Below, in pieces: positions 43,249 through 52,363 of a DNA stretch of 64,000 nt. Every line of letters starts with the position of its first letter. Within the stretch, counting starts at the first letter, position 1. Below the pieces are notes generated by a model. It did not search any database and was not told the origin of the DNA. It saw only the letters and a list, made by a program, of their open reading frames with translations. Both the position numbers and the translations under genes were made by a program. Source of the DNA: Paenibacillus campinasensis. GTDB lineage: Bacteria > Bacillota > Bacilli > Paenibacillales > Paenibacillaceae. The stretch covers positions 1 through 64,000 of the forward strand of contig NZ_NPBY01000059.1 of NCBI RefSeq assembly GCF_002272015.1, in the 5' to 3' direction.

Positions 43249-43443
43249 AACATTAATTTTATAGGCACCAGGTTGCTAGAGACTTTGGCACTAATTGACC
43301 AATGGTATATTTTCTGTAAGTCTTTCACTATTTTCTCAACAAGATTCGACAGCTATGAACCCATTCCCGAAATTATTCAAGGATGATTTCAATATTCGTC
43401 CTGATAATTTATAGCATTATCATTATTTAGAAGGAGGATTAGC

Positions 43444-45204
43444 ATGAAAAAGAAAATGTCGTTACTGCTTGTGATCATGCTCATGACGGTTACGTTCCTG
43501 GCAGCATGCTCCGGCGGTGGTCAGACAGCAGAACAGCCAAGTCAAGGGGAGCAAACAGAACAAACTGAAGGCAACGGCGAAAACACAGAAACGCCGGCAG
43601 CTGAAGAAGGAGTTGAAAGCGAAGGTTATTTCGAAGCTCAGGATCCTTCTAAAAACCCGCAAACCGCCCTGTCTCGCACAGACACGCTGATTGTAGGTAT
43701 GACAGCGCCAAAAGGGGTATTCAACCCGCTTTACTGGCAAACGGCTTATGACAGATATGTTGTAGACACTTTGTTTGATGCTTGGACCGTCTTGAACGAT
43801 GACGGCACTTACTCGAATCGTCTGGCTGAGAGCATCGAAGTATCCGAAGATAAGTTGAAGTATACCTTCAAGCTGAAGAAAGGTGTCACTTACTCTGATG
43901 GTTCACCGGTAACAGTTAAGGATTTTGCGTTCGCGCTGAAGGTTCTTCATGATCCTAGCTATGACGGTCAGTCTGATATTTTCACTACCCACATTGTAGG
44001 CGGTCAAGATTATCATGATGGCAAAGCGGATGAGATCTCCGGTATTAACATCATCGACGATCATACGATCGAAATTACGGTTACAGAAGCTACAGCTATG
44101 ACCAAGGATGACTTGGCGACCATACGTTTCATGCCTGAATCTTACTACGGCAAAGACTATAAATTTGGTGAACTCGGTTATATGACTGAACTGCATGACA
44201 AACCAATCGGCAGTGGTCAATACATCTTGAAAGATTTCAAACCAGGGCAAGAAGTAGTAATGGAAGCCAATCCTAATTACTTCCTGGGCGCACCAAAAAT
44301 CAAAAACCTGATTTACAAAACAACAACCGAAGAAACCAGATTGGCTATGCTGCAATCCGGTGAAGTCGATGTTGACATGATTAGTGTGAATGAGGACAGT
44401 GTTGCAGAGGTTATGGGGATGGGCTTCATGGACCTTAATCTCTTCCGGACGAACGGTTATGGATATGTAGCAATGAACCATGAGAGCCCTAAATTCCAAG
44501 ATAAGAAGGTTCGTCAAGCGCTTATGTATGGCTTGAATCGTTCCGAGATTGTAGAAATCATCTATGGTCCATATGCTAACGTATTGAATATTCCTCAGTC
44601 GAACTTGTCTTGGTCTTACTCTGACGAAGGTATTGAACCTTATGAATTTGATCAAGAAAAAGCGAAGCAGCTGCTTGATGAAGCTGGTTGGGTAGTTGGT
44701 GCTGACGGTATTCGCGAGAAGGACGGCGTGAAGTTTGAAATTGACTTCTCCGCAACGGCAGATAACCCTGTAATTGATGCCATGATTCCTATTATGACGA
44801 AGAACTACCAAGATCTCGGAATTACGGTTAAAGCTGAGATGCTGGATTTCAACGCCATCATGGATAAGAAGGACAGAGGCGACTTCGAAATGTTCTTCGC
44901 AGCTTGGGGCTTGACACCAGATCCGGATAGCACAGTATACAAAACAGATGGTCAGCAGAACGATCTTGGATACTCTAATCCAGAATACGATGCTGCTATG
45001 CAGGAAGGTCTGAAAGCATTTGACCTGGAAGAACGTAAGGTGGCATACGCTAAGTCCTACCAAATTCTGAATGAAGATGTTCCGGCTCTTCTCATCTACC
45101 AAAGACGTGACGGCTGGGCAATCAACAGCAGAATCAAAGGATTGGATATTACGCCATACAAAAACTTCACTCTTGAACTGTACAAAGTCGAGATTGAACA
45201 ATAA
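43444..45204 (+). CDS. oligopeptide-binding lipoprotein (OppA/DppE family)
   Basis: A 586-residue solute-binding protein of the peptide/nickel family 5. A lipoprotein signal ends at LAACSGGG; a low-complexity Gln/Glu/Thr linker of about 45 residues separates the anchor from the folded part. Family features are KLKYTFKLKKGVTYSDGSPVT (shown as TFKLKKGVTYSDGSPVT) and DPDSTVYKTDGQQNDLGYSN. It captures peptides outside the cell for the permeases encoded next. The ligand length preference cannot be told. AGAAGGAGG precedes the ATG. Confidence 0.94.
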   Translation: MKKKMSLLLVIMLMTVTFLAACSGGGQTAEQPSQGEQTEQTEGNGENTETPAAEEGVESEGYFEAQDPSKNPQTALSRTDTLIVGMTAPKGVFNPLYWQTAYDRYVVDTLFDAWTVLNDDGTYSNRLAESIEVSEDKLKYTFKLKKGVTYSDGSPVTVKDFAFALKVLHDPSYDGQSDIFTTHIVGGQDYHDGKADEISGINIIDDHTIEITVTEATAMTKDDLATIRFMPESYYGKDYKFGELGYMTELHDKPIGSGQYILKDFKPGQEVVMEANPNYFLGAPKIKNLIYKTTTEETRLAMLQSGEVDVDMISVNEDSVAEVMGMGFMDLNLFRTNGYGYVAMNHESPKFQDKKVRQALMYGLNRSEIVEIIYGPYANVLNIPQSNLSWSYSDEGIEPYEFDQEKAKQLLDEAGWVVGADGIREKDGVKFEIDFSATADNPVIDAMIPIMTKNYQDLGITVKAEMLDFNAIMDKKDRGDFEMFFAAWGLTPDPDSTVYKTDGQQNDLGYSNPEYDAAMQEGLKAFDLEERKVAYAKSYQILNEDVPALLIYQRRDGWAINSRIKGLDITPYKNFTLELYKVEIEQ

Positions 45205-45214
45205 CAGCAGGAAA

Positions 45215-45246
45215 TATATGCTCAGCTCGCAAGAGCTGGGCATATC
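45215..45246 (+). promoter_or_regulatory. hairpin between binding-protein and permease genes
   Basis: TATGCTCAGCTC pairs with GAGCTGGGCATA around GCAA, without a U-tract. Such a stem after the binding-protein gene commonly protects its mRNA and yields an excess of binding protein over membrane parts. Confidence 0.55.
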
Positions 45247-45270
45247 CACTTATAAGCCGGGAGGAATATT

Positions 45271-46233
45271 ATGAAGCAGTACATTATCCGGAGGCTGCTG
45301 CAGATCATTCCGACAATGATCGGAATTTCGATTCTTATATTTGCAATATCAGCAATGGTGCCTGGAGACTACATCACCGCAGTGAACAACCCGACGATGT
45401 CTGCTGAGAAGGCAGCGCAGCTTCGGGAAATTTATGGTTTAGATAAGCCGCCGGTTGAACGTTATTTCACCTGGGCAGGCAATATGTTAAAGGGTAATCT
45501 CGGAGATTCCCTTCAGCACAAAAAGCCAGTTACAACCGTGATGGGGAATTACGTCTGGAATTCCTTTTTCATTGCGTTCTTTTCTTTGATGTTTAGCTGG
45601 ATTATTGCGATTTTTGCCGGCGTTTTCTCTGCGAAATTCCAATACTCCTTGTTAGACAAGCTGATTACGCTCTTTGTCTTCCTCTGTATGTCGCTGCCTT
45701 CTTTCTTTATAGGACTTTTGCTCATCAAGTTCTTTGCACTGGATCTGGGATGGTTCCCGGTGGGTGGCATGACGACGTCCGGAATGAACGGAAGTACATG
45801 GGAACAATTGATGGATATTGCTTGGCATATGATATTGCCAGTAACGGTTCTTACCATGCTTAGCACAGGCAGCCTGACTCGTTATTTCCGTACCAGCATG
45901 CTGGAGGTTATTCGTCAGGATTACATCCGGACAGCGCGTGCCAAAGGATTGAAGGAACGCACTGTTATATTCAAGCATGCGCTTCGTAATGCCCTGCTGC
46001 CAGCGATCACACTGATGGGCTTTGAATTGCCGGGACTGTTCGGCGGAGCTATCATTTTGGAGAAAATCTTCATTTGGCCAGGGGTTGGTCAGGTGTATCT
46101 GGAATCGATCAGTATGCGGGACTATCCGTTTATGCTCGGCTTCACGATCTTTATCTCTATCTTGACACTTGTCGGCAACTTGTTGTCTGATGTCTTGTAT
46201 GGAGTCGCTGACCCAAGAATTCGCTTAAAGTAG
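45271..46233 (+). CDS. peptide ABC transporter permease (OppB family)
   Basis: A 320-residue permease with about six membrane segments, the N-terminal start MKQYIIRRLLQIIPTMIGIS and the EAA-type loop RTARAKGLKERTVIFKHALRNALLP (shown as RTARAKGLKERTVIFKHA). It forms half of the peptide channel. GGGAGGA precedes the ATG. It follows the binding-protein gene by 66 bases. Confidence 0.95.
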   Translation: MKQYIIRRLLQIIPTMIGISILIFAISAMVPGDYITAVNNPTMSAEKAAQLREIYGLDKPPVERYFTWAGNMLKGNLGDSLQHKKPVTTVMGNYVWNSFFIAFFSLMFSWIIAIFAGVFSAKFQYSLLDKLITLFVFLCMSLPSFFIGLLLIKFFALDLGWFPVGGMTTSGMNGSTWEQLMDIAWHMILPVTVLTMLSTGSLTRYFRTSMLEVIRQDYIRTARAKGLKERTVIFKHALRNALLPAITLMGFELPGLFGGAIILEKIFIWPGVGQVYLESISMRDYPFMLGFTIFISILTLVGNLLSDVLYGVADPRIRLK

Positions 46234-46245
46234 GAGGAGATTCAT

Positions 46246-47169
46246 TTGTCCGCAGAGACTGCACCGTTAGAGACGAATCTAACAGCTCCGAAAAGACAGC
46301 CGGATTCCCCGTGGAGAATGGCTATTCGCCGCTTTTCCAAAAATCGCCTTGCTGTCATCGGGCTGGTTATCATTGTTTTTATGTTTATGCTTTGCTTTAT
46401 TGGGCCCTTATTTTCGCCTTATAATGTGCTTGATACCAATGTACAGGATAAAAACCTGCCGCCAAGCTCCAAGTATTGGCTCGGAACCGATAAGATGGGG
46501 CGCGATATTTTACTGCGTATGATGCTTGCAGGACGTATCTCCCTGACAGTCGGACTTGTGGCAATGGCTATTGCCGTTCTCATCGGATCGACGCTCGGCG
46601 CATTGGCCGGATTCTATCGCAGATGGGTAGACACACTCATCATGCGTATGGCGGATATTTTCATGGCATTGCCAACGCTTCCGATCCTGATTATTCTAGG
46701 TACCATATTGTCTGATTTGAAGGTTGATCCTAGTAGACGAATTTATTTTCTAATGGTGATCATTGGTGTATTGGGGTGGAGTAGTATCTCCCGTCTCGTA
46801 CGCGGTCAAATATTGACGCTCCGTGAGCAGGAATTTATGCAAGCAACCGAGGCGCTGGGTCTTAGAGACCGCCGGAAGATCTTCCGGCATCTGCTGCCCA
46901 ATACGATTCCGATTGTTATTGTTTCAGCAACCCTTTTTGTTGCCGGTGCGATCATATCAGAATCCGCACTGAGCTATCTCGGCATTGGTGTCGTGCCGCC
47001 AACGCCATCATGGGGAAATATGATTACTGCAGCGAACAACCTGATTGATTTCCGTAAAAGACCATGGTTATGGATTCCACCTGGCACATGTATTCTGGTT
47101 ACCGTTGTGGCGATTAATCTGATCGGTGACGGACTTCGGGATGCCCTTGACCCGAAAATGAAGAAGTAG
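46246..47169 (+). CDS. peptide ABC transporter permease (OppC family)
   Basis: A 307-residue permease with the OppC N-terminal domain (WRMAIRRFSKNRLAVIGLV), then about six membrane segments, and the loop EALGLRDRRKIFRHLLPN. It starts at a TTG preceded by AGGAGGAG, 12 bases after the OppB-type gene. It completes the peptide channel. Confidence 0.95.
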   Translation: MSAETAPLETNLTAPKRQPDSPWRMAIRRFSKNRLAVIGLVIIVFMFMLCFIGPLFSPYNVLDTNVQDKNLPPSSKYWLGTDKMGRDILLRMMLAGRISLTVGLVAMAIAVLIGSTLGALAGFYRRWVDTLIMRMADIFMALPTLPILIILGTILSDLKVDPSRRIYFLMVIIGVLGWSSISRLVRGQILTLREQEFMQATEALGLRDRRKIFRHLLPNTIPIVIVSATLFVAGAIISESALSYLGIGVVPPTPSWGNMITAANNLIDFRKRPWLWIPPGTCILVTVVAINLIGDGLRDALDPKMKK

Positions 47170-47179
47170 GAGATGCGAT

Positions 47180-48157
47180 ATGGCTAAAGATTTAGTTGAA
47201 TTTCGAAATTTAAAAACGCATTTTCAAACCTCAGCAGGCACCGTGAAAGCCGTCGACGATGTGAGTTTCAAAATTCGCGAAGGCGAAACGCTGTGTGTAG
47301 TTGGTGAGTCCGGCTGCGGTAAAAGCGTGACTGCGATGTCGCTGATGCGTTTGATTGACGTTCCTCCTGTTGGAGGAGAGATCCTGTTTGAAGGCAAAGA
47401 TCTGTTGAAGATGAGCAAGCGTGATATGAGCTTGATTCGCGGCAACGATATTGCCATGATCTTTCAGGAGCCAATGACCTCACTCAATCCCGTTCTAACG
47501 ATTGGAGAGCAAATCGTGGAACCGATTATGCTTCACCAGCTTGTCAATCGGAAGGAAGCGAAACAGCGTGCGATTGAGCTGATCAATCTTGTAGGTATTC
47601 CGCGTGCGGAGAAGATCTTTGACTCTTACCCGCATGAATTGAGTGGCGGTATGCGCCAGCGGATCATGATTGCGATTGCGCTTAGCTGTAATCCGAAGCT
47701 TCTGATCGCGGATGAGCCGACAACGGCGCTGGACGTTACTATCCAGGCCCAGATTCTCGACTTGATGCGTGATATCAAGGAGAAATTTAACACCGCCATC
47801 ATGCTGATTACTCATGACCTCGGTGTTGTGGCCGAGATGGCTGATTATGTGGTTGTTATGTATGCAGGGAAGGTCATTGAGGAAGCGCCGGTGATCGAGC
47901 TGTTCCAAAGGCCGAAGCATCCTTATACGAAAGGCCTGCTGAAAGCGAAGCCGGTGATTAACCAAAAGCAGGAGCGATTGTATTCGATTCCGGGACAGGT
48001 TCCAAACCCGGTGGATCTTGGAGACAACTGTCATTTCCATGATCGTTGCGAATTCTGCATGCAGATTTGCAAGGAGAAAGAACCCCCGCTTGGTACTGAT
48101 CCGAACGGCCATAAGGTTGCCTGCTGGCTGTATGAAGAGGAGGGGAAAGTAGAATGA
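47180..48157 (+). CDS. peptide ABC transporter ATPase (OppD family)
   Basis: A 325-residue ATPase. Walker A is GESGCGKSVTAMS, the signature LSGGMRQRIMIA, Walker B LLIADEPTTALD; the C-terminal oligopeptide domain has the four-cysteine iron-sulfur-like pattern (DNCHFHDRCEFCMQIC). It powers import together with the OppF-type subunit. It overlaps the next gene by 4 bases. Confidence 0.96.
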   Translation: MAKDLVEFRNLKTHFQTSAGTVKAVDDVSFKIREGETLCVVGESGCGKSVTAMSLMRLIDVPPVGGEILFEGKDLLKMSKRDMSLIRGNDIAMIFQEPMTSLNPVLTIGEQIVEPIMLHQLVNRKEAKQRAIELINLVGIPRAEKIFDSYPHELSGGMRQRIMIAIALSCNPKLLIADEPTTALDVTIQAQILDLMRDIKEKFNTAIMLITHDLGVVAEMADYVVVMYAGKVIEEAPVIELFQRPKHPYTKGLLKAKPVINQKQERLYSIPGQVPNPVDLGDNCHFHDRCEFCMQICKEKEPPLGTDPNGHKVACWLYEEEGKVE

Positions 48158-49119
48158 GTCAAGCGCTGATTGAAGTTAATAACCTGAAGAAATACTTCCC
48201 TGTCACCGGCGGCATTCTGCAGCGTACGGTAGGCCATGTTCGAGCGGTAGATGGCGTTAGCTTCACGATCAATAAGGGTGAATCCTTCGGTCTTGTGGGT
48301 GAGTCAGGCTGCGGCAAGAGCACCATCGGGCGTACCATTCTGCGACTGCTGGAAAAGACGGAAGGCAAGGTCATCTTCCAAGGGCAAGATATTCATGAGC
48401 TGCCTAAGGAGAAAATGCGTACGTTGCGTCCGAAAATGCAAATTGTTTTCCAGGACCCATTCAGCTCCCTGAACCCAAGGATCAAGGTCGGTGAGGCGAT
48501 TGGCGAGGCTCTTATTGACCATCGGTTAGTAAGCAGAAAAGAATTGAAGGACCGGGTTATTGAAACGCTGGAAATCTGCGGACTTGCAGCGTATCACTAT
48601 GACCGTTACCCGCATGAGTTCTCGGGTGGTCAGCGCCAACGCATCGGGATTGCACGGGCGCTGATTATGAACCCGGATTTCATCGTTGCCGACGAGCCGG
48701 TTTCCGCACTGGACGTATCGATTCAGGCACAAATCATTAACCTACTGAGCGATCTGCAGCGGGATAAACAGCTGACCTATCTGTTCATCTCCCATGATCT
48801 TAGTGTGGTGGAGCATCTGTGTGACCGGATAGGAGTTATGTACCTCGGATCGATGGTGGAGATGGCGAGCAAGGAAGAGCTGTTCCGTAATCCGCTGCAT
48901 CCGTACACGAAAGCGCTGCTGTCTGCGGTGCCTGTTCCGGATCCGACGCTGAAGAGAGAACGGATCGTCCTCACAGGGGACATTCCGAGCCCGGCGAACC
49001 CGCCTTCAGGCTGCAAGTTCCATACTCGCTGCCCGCTGGCTTCCGACCTGTGCAAACAGCAGGTGCCGGAGTACCGGAATGTGGGCAACAATCATTTTGT
49101 TGCCTGCCACTACGCTTAA
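48154..49119 (+). CDS. peptide ABC transporter ATPase (OppF family)
   Basis: A 321-residue ATPase with Walker A GESGCGKSTIGRT, signature FSGGQRQRIGIA, Walker B FIVADEPVSALD, and the C-terminal cysteine cluster GCKFHTRCPLASDLCKQ. Last gene of the importer, followed by a strong terminator. Confidence 0.96.
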   Translation: MSQALIEVNNLKKYFPVTGGILQRTVGHVRAVDGVSFTINKGESFGLVGESGCGKSTIGRTILRLLEKTEGKVIFQGQDIHELPKEKMRTLRPKMQIVFQDPFSSLNPRIKVGEAIGEALIDHRLVSRKELKDRVIETLEICGLAAYHYDRYPHEFSGGQRQRIGIARALIMNPDFIVADEPVSALDVSIQAQIINLLSDLQRDKQLTYLFISHDLSVVEHLCDRIGVMYLGSMVEMASKEELFRNPLHPYTKALLSAVPVPDPTLKRERIVLTGDIPSPANPPSGCKFHTRCPLASDLCKQQVPEYRNVGNNHFVACHYA

Positions 49120-49157
49120 TACAAATCATCGAAATCTCATATTTGCAGACTAGATGC

Positions 49158-49197
49158 CAGGCCTCTTCGAGTGATTCACTCGAAGAGGCCTGTTTGT
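49158..49197 (+). terminator. terminator of the peptide ABC operon
   Basis: AGGCCTCTTCGAGTG-ATT-CACTCGAAGAGGCCT, a perfect 15-bp stem, then GTTTGT. Confidence 0.85.
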
Positions 49198-49302
49198 CAT
49201 GGCCAATGATACCGCGTTACATAAATTTCCACTTAACTTTTTTTGAAAAAATGCAGACCAAACGCCGTTTTCAACCGTCTTATATATACGGAGGGCTTTT
49301 TC

Positions 49303-50280
49303 ATGATGAAAAAACGGTGGCTTATTATCCTATGCATAGGTTTAGTCGTGATATTTGTCGGTACGGTATTATTTTCAAATACAGAACGCCTCGGTTTTAA
49401 GCCTGCCATCAACGCGCAAGCGGTCGTTCTGATGGAGATTGACACAGGGCGGATTCTTGTCAATCACAATGGAGAGATGCCTTTGCCGCCGGCAAGCATG
49501 TCCAATTTGATGACAGAGCTGATCATTCTCGAAGATCTCAAGGCCGGAAGAATATCCTGGGACGACGAGGTTGCCATCAGCGAGGAAGCATCCACCATCG
49601 GAGGCGTTCAGCTGTCTCTTAAAGAAGGCGATGTACTAACCGTTCGCGAGCTGTTTCAAAGCGTAGCGGTTTACTCGGCCAATGATGCCGCTATGGCGCT
49701 GGCTCAGCATGCATCCGGCTCCGAGAAGGCTTTCGTGCAGCGGATGAACGCCAAGGCGAAGGAGATCGGACTGTCGAGCCATACGCGCTTTAGCAGCGCA
49801 TCCGCGATTGATGGCCGGGGAAGCGGGAAGGCCGGTTCCGGGCAGGATGAAGGGACTAGAATGACAGCAAGAGATACGGCGCTGCTGGCTGCTCATCTTA
49901 TTGATCATCATCCCGATGTTCTCACTGCCTCGAGCCAGACTCAACTGAAGATTGTGGGACGTGATTTATACTTAAGCAACACGAACTGGATGCTCCCTTC
50001 CTTGAGAGGTCCCTACTCCTATGAGGGCACAGACGGGTTGAAAACAGGGTACAACGAACAGCTTGGCTACTGCTTTACAGGCACGGCGGAGAGACAAGGG
50101 ACGCGGCTGATTGCCGTCGTTATGGGAACGCCGACGAAGGAAGCCAGGTTTGAGGAAACGCGCAAGCTGTTTGAATACGGCTTCTCCAAAACATTAAGCT
50201 GGAAAGAAAGACTCGGAGACTGGATGACGCATCCGGTAGCGGCTGAGGCCGTCACTCACGAGTCTTTCTCACGCCTATAG
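49303..50280 (+). CDS. D-Ala-D-Ala carboxypeptidase homologue (S11) lacking the SxxK lysine
   Basis: A 325-residue protein of the PBP5/DacA serine peptidase family. One N-terminal membrane segment (residues about 5-25) anchors it outside. In active members a serine and a lysine form SxxK; here the motif reads SMSN (S65, N68), with AAT coding the asparagine. The SxN motif (SAN, 125-127) and the KTG triad (247-249) are present. Without the lysine, normal acylation is doubtful, so it may be a binding or regulatory pseudoenzyme, unless a substitute residue acts. Start at ATG 49303 follows GGAGG by 8 bases. Single gene. Confidence 0.88.
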   Translation: MMKKRWLIILCIGLVVIFVGTVLFSNTERLGFKPAINAQAVVLMEIDTGRILVNHNGEMPLPPASMSNLMTELIILEDLKAGRISWDDEVAISEEASTIGGVQLSLKEGDVLTVRELFQSVAVYSANDAAMALAQHASGSEKAFVQRMNAKAKEIGLSSHTRFSSASAIDGRGSGKAGSGQDEGTRMTARDTALLAAHLIDHHPDVLTASSQTQLKIVGRDLYLSNTNWMLPSLRGPYSYEGTDGLKTGYNEQLGYCFTGTAERQGTRLIAVVMGTPTKEARFEETRKLFEYGFSKTLSWKERLGDWMTHPVAAEAVTHESFSRL

Positions 50281-50339
50281 GAATCTAGCATTCCATGTAA
50301 TAGAAACTGAGGTATATGTTGTGAATACCGTCTGAGAGG

Positions 50340-50368
50340 TTCACATTTCACAAGCCGCTGGTTACAAT
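50340..50368 (+). promoter_or_regulatory. promoter of the LCP gene
   Basis: TTCACA (50340-50345), 17 bases, TACAAT (50363-50368): five of six matches in each box. Predicted transcript start near 50375, giving a leader of about 210 bases. Confidence 0.6.
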
Positions 50369-50374
50369 AGAGCC

Positions 50375-50533
50375 CGGGGAGTGATGACGATGACTCACCG
50401 TTAGGTGACGTCCTGGCTCGCCAGAAGCTGCCTGTGACATGGCGTGATGACCCAGACCCAGTGTGTCAGAAGATAGCGTCCCGTTTAATAGTAAAAGGGA
50501 GGTTAGCGCCCTCTTCCCGCCGATGCCTGGCTC
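50375..50533 (+). ncRNA. structured leader RNA of the LCP gene, M-box-like in part
   Basis: The leader has several small stems: TCACC-GTTA-GGTGA flanked by GACG/CGTC, CTGG-CTCG-CCAG, and a possible closing stem CGGGGAG (50375-50381) with CTTCCCG (50513-50519). CCGTTAGGTGA, then a short hairpin, then GCTGCC is the same order as at the start of magnesium-sensing M-box riboswitches. The rest does not follow the M-box pattern as I recall it, and I see no U-tract terminator. Identity therefore open. Confidence 0.35.
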
Positions 50534-50583
50534 TTGGAAAAGGATAAATAAATATTTTCATATATAAAGAAGGAATCTGACTC

Positions 50584-51564
50584 ATGAAGAGGAAAACAAT
50601 ATATATTACCCTTGCTGTCCTGCTGGTTGCGGGTGCAACCGCATGGATGTTCCGAACCCAGCTAGCGGTGATGGCGTTCGATCTGTTCATGGCAGAAGAG
50701 GTTGAGAACTCCTTGCAGCGGTCGTATAAGCCGCTCGAAGGTAGTCAAGCGCCCGATCCGGTGATGCTTCAGAGCAAGCCGTTCTCGGTCATGCTGCTGG
50801 GAAGCGACCAGCGCGAGAATGAACCTGCCCGTTCAGACACGATGATCTATGCTGTTGTGCGTCCGAAAGAATCCAAGGTATTGCTCATATCGGTTCCACG
50901 CGACACGTACACCGACATTATCGGGCGTGGCAGCAAGGATAAGATTACGCATGCGTTTGCCTTTGGAGGCCACCAGATGGCCAAGGACACGATGGAGGCT
51001 TTCCTGGATAAGAGGATTGATTATTACGCATCGATTAATTTCCAGGGTTTGAAAGATGTTGTTGATGCGATGGGCGGCGTGGCGCTGCCGATCGGCAAGG
51101 ATATTGTCAATAAGGGAAGAGATCACGAGAAGTTCACGATAGAAGCCAACAAACCGATATATAACGGGGAAGAGGCTTTGAACTATGTAAGATATCGGGA
51201 GGATAGCGATTTTAACCGGGCCAAGCGTCAGCAGGTGTTTCTCGATGTGGCCGCCAAGCGGCTCAGACAGCCTGACCAGATTGGCAAGGTTCCGGAATTG
51301 ATCGAGATTATGGGAGACAACTTCCAGACCGATATGCAGCCTAAATTTATCATTGATCTGGCCAAACAGATGCTGACCGGGGGCAAGGTCGATATGACCA
51401 GCTTTACGATTATGGGTGACGGGATGCGGATTGGCGGCATTTACTACAACGATCCCGACCTGGAGGATGTTCGCGAAGCCCGGGCGTTGATTGACAACTG
51501 GATGAATCCCGATACGAAGGCGGATCAGCTGCTGAAACCGCGCGATGCGGATGTACAAATATGA
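50584..51564 (+). CDS. LytR-CpsA-Psr (LCP) family cell-wall ligase
   Basis: A 326-residue membrane-anchored LCP protein: one N-terminal membrane segment (about residues 5-22), then the LCP domain with LLGSDQRENEPARSDTMI, SVPRDTYTDI, and RYREDSDFNRAKRQQVF, holding the arginines and aspartates that bind polyprenyl phosphate and magnesium. LCP enzymes attach teichoic acids or other polymers to peptidoglycan. AAGAAGGA precedes the ATG. It follows a long structured leader. Confidence 0.93.
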   Translation: MKRKTIYITLAVLLVAGATAWMFRTQLAVMAFDLFMAEEVENSLQRSYKPLEGSQAPDPVMLQSKPFSVMLLGSDQRENEPARSDTMIYAVVRPKESKVLLISVPRDTYTDIIGRGSKDKITHAFAFGGHQMAKDTMEAFLDKRIDYYASINFQGLKDVVDAMGGVALPIGKDIVNKGRDHEKFTIEANKPIYNGEEALNYVRYREDSDFNRAKRQQVFLDVAAKRLRQPDQIGKVPELIEIMGDNFQTDMQPKFIIDLAKQMLTGGKVDMTSFTIMGDGMRIGGIYYNDPDLEDVREARALIDNWMNPDTKADQLLKPRDADVQI

Positions 51565-51627
51565 CTGCGCTCCGCCGCCTCCGGCCGGACCGGATCGGCG
51601 GATTCGCGTGTCATTCCAATAATAGTG

Positions 51628-51659
51628 ATTCAGCAGTCCGGAATTGGCTGCTGATTTTG
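51628..51659 (+). terminator. possible LCP gene terminator
   Basis: TCAGCAG pairs with CTGCTGA around an 11-base loop, followed by TTTTGT. A GC-rich inverted repeat (TCCGCCG/CGGCGGA, 51571-51602) precedes it. Confidence 0.45.
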
Positions 51660-51751
51660 TGTCCCCGATGAATGGGAATTGCCTCCAGCAACGTATGTAT
51701 GGGTATAAGGGTAAAATGGCTTTTGGCAAAGGTCATAAGGAGGATAACAGA

Positions 51752-52186
51752 ATGAATATCGCGTTCTTTCTATTACCGAAACAAGACGTGATTTGTTTAA
51801 CGCTTGATTCCACGCTCAGGCAGACGCTGGAGCGGATGGAATACCACAGGTACACGGCTGTGCCTGTACTGAATGATAACGGGGAGTATGCCGGCACGGT
51901 AACCGAAGGGGACCTGCTGTGGCATATGAAGAACTCCGGCGGCAAGATTACTTTTGAGAACGCTTCAAAGTTTGTGCTTAAGGATGTCCCGTTTCGAATG
52001 GATATTAAGCCGGTGTCGATCGACGCCAACATGGAGGATTTGATCAATCTGGCGAAGGTGCAGAACTTTGTGCCGGTTGTGGACGATATGAACCGGTTTA
52101 TCGGCATCGTCCGCCGCAGCCTGATTATTGAATATTGCGAACGTTTTGTGTCCAAGGAGACGGTTGAGCCGCAGGGAGCTTCGTAA
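51752..52186 (+). CDS. CBS-pair domain protein
   Basis: A 144-residue protein made of two CBS repeats (about residues 10-65 and 78-135), with MEYHRYTAVPVLNDNGEYAGTV and QNFVPVVDDMNRFIGIVRRS. CBS pairs bind adenine nucleotides. Start at ATG 51752, with AAGGAGG 10 bases before it; the longer frame has no such site. It lies just before the gdpP cluster. Small two-CBS proteins of this shape include c-di-AMP receptors, but specific evidence is lacking. Confidence 0.85.
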   Translation: MNIAFFLLPKQDVICLTLDSTLRQTLERMEYHRYTAVPVLNDNGEYAGTVTEGDLLWHMKNSGGKITFENASKFVLKDVPFRMDIKPVSIDANMEDLINLAKVQNFVPVVDDMNRFIGIVRRSLIIEYCERFVSKETVEPQGAS

Positions 52187-52300
52187 GAAGCCGGCAGTTG
52201 TACCGGCAGGGGCGTGTAACCGCGAGTGATGGCGGGATGCACGTCCTATTTATTTGCGGATTGCAGGAAGTGAGGCTTATGCATCCGGGGCCGGGGGGCT

Positions 52301-52331
52301 TTGTGTGAGTGGGATTTTTTTGTGCTATAAT
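52301..52331 (+). promoter_or_regulatory. promoter of the mazG-like/yybS/gdpP/rplI/dnaB operon
   Basis: TATAAT (52326-52331) with an extended TG one base upstream, and TTGTGT (52301-52306) at 19 bases. The extended -10 compensates for the long spacer. Confidence 0.5.
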
Positions 52332-52363
52332 GGAGAATAAAGCTTTTTCGGGGAGAGATGGGG

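Noticed and set aside
42802..43443. AT-rich 640-base gap before the peptide importer, examined for a T-box, S-box or other riboswitch
   Set aside because: No recognisable riboswitch core or terminator was seen; only two promoter-like pairs.
43903..45249. 448-codon minus-strand frame opposite the peptide-binding protein gene
   Set aside because: Shadow; the plus-strand gene has a lipobox, family motifs and operon partners.
50370..50419. GAGCC (50370) pairing with GGCTC (50415) as part of the LCP leader
   Set aside because: The promoter places the transcript start near 50375, so the left arm would not be in the RNA.
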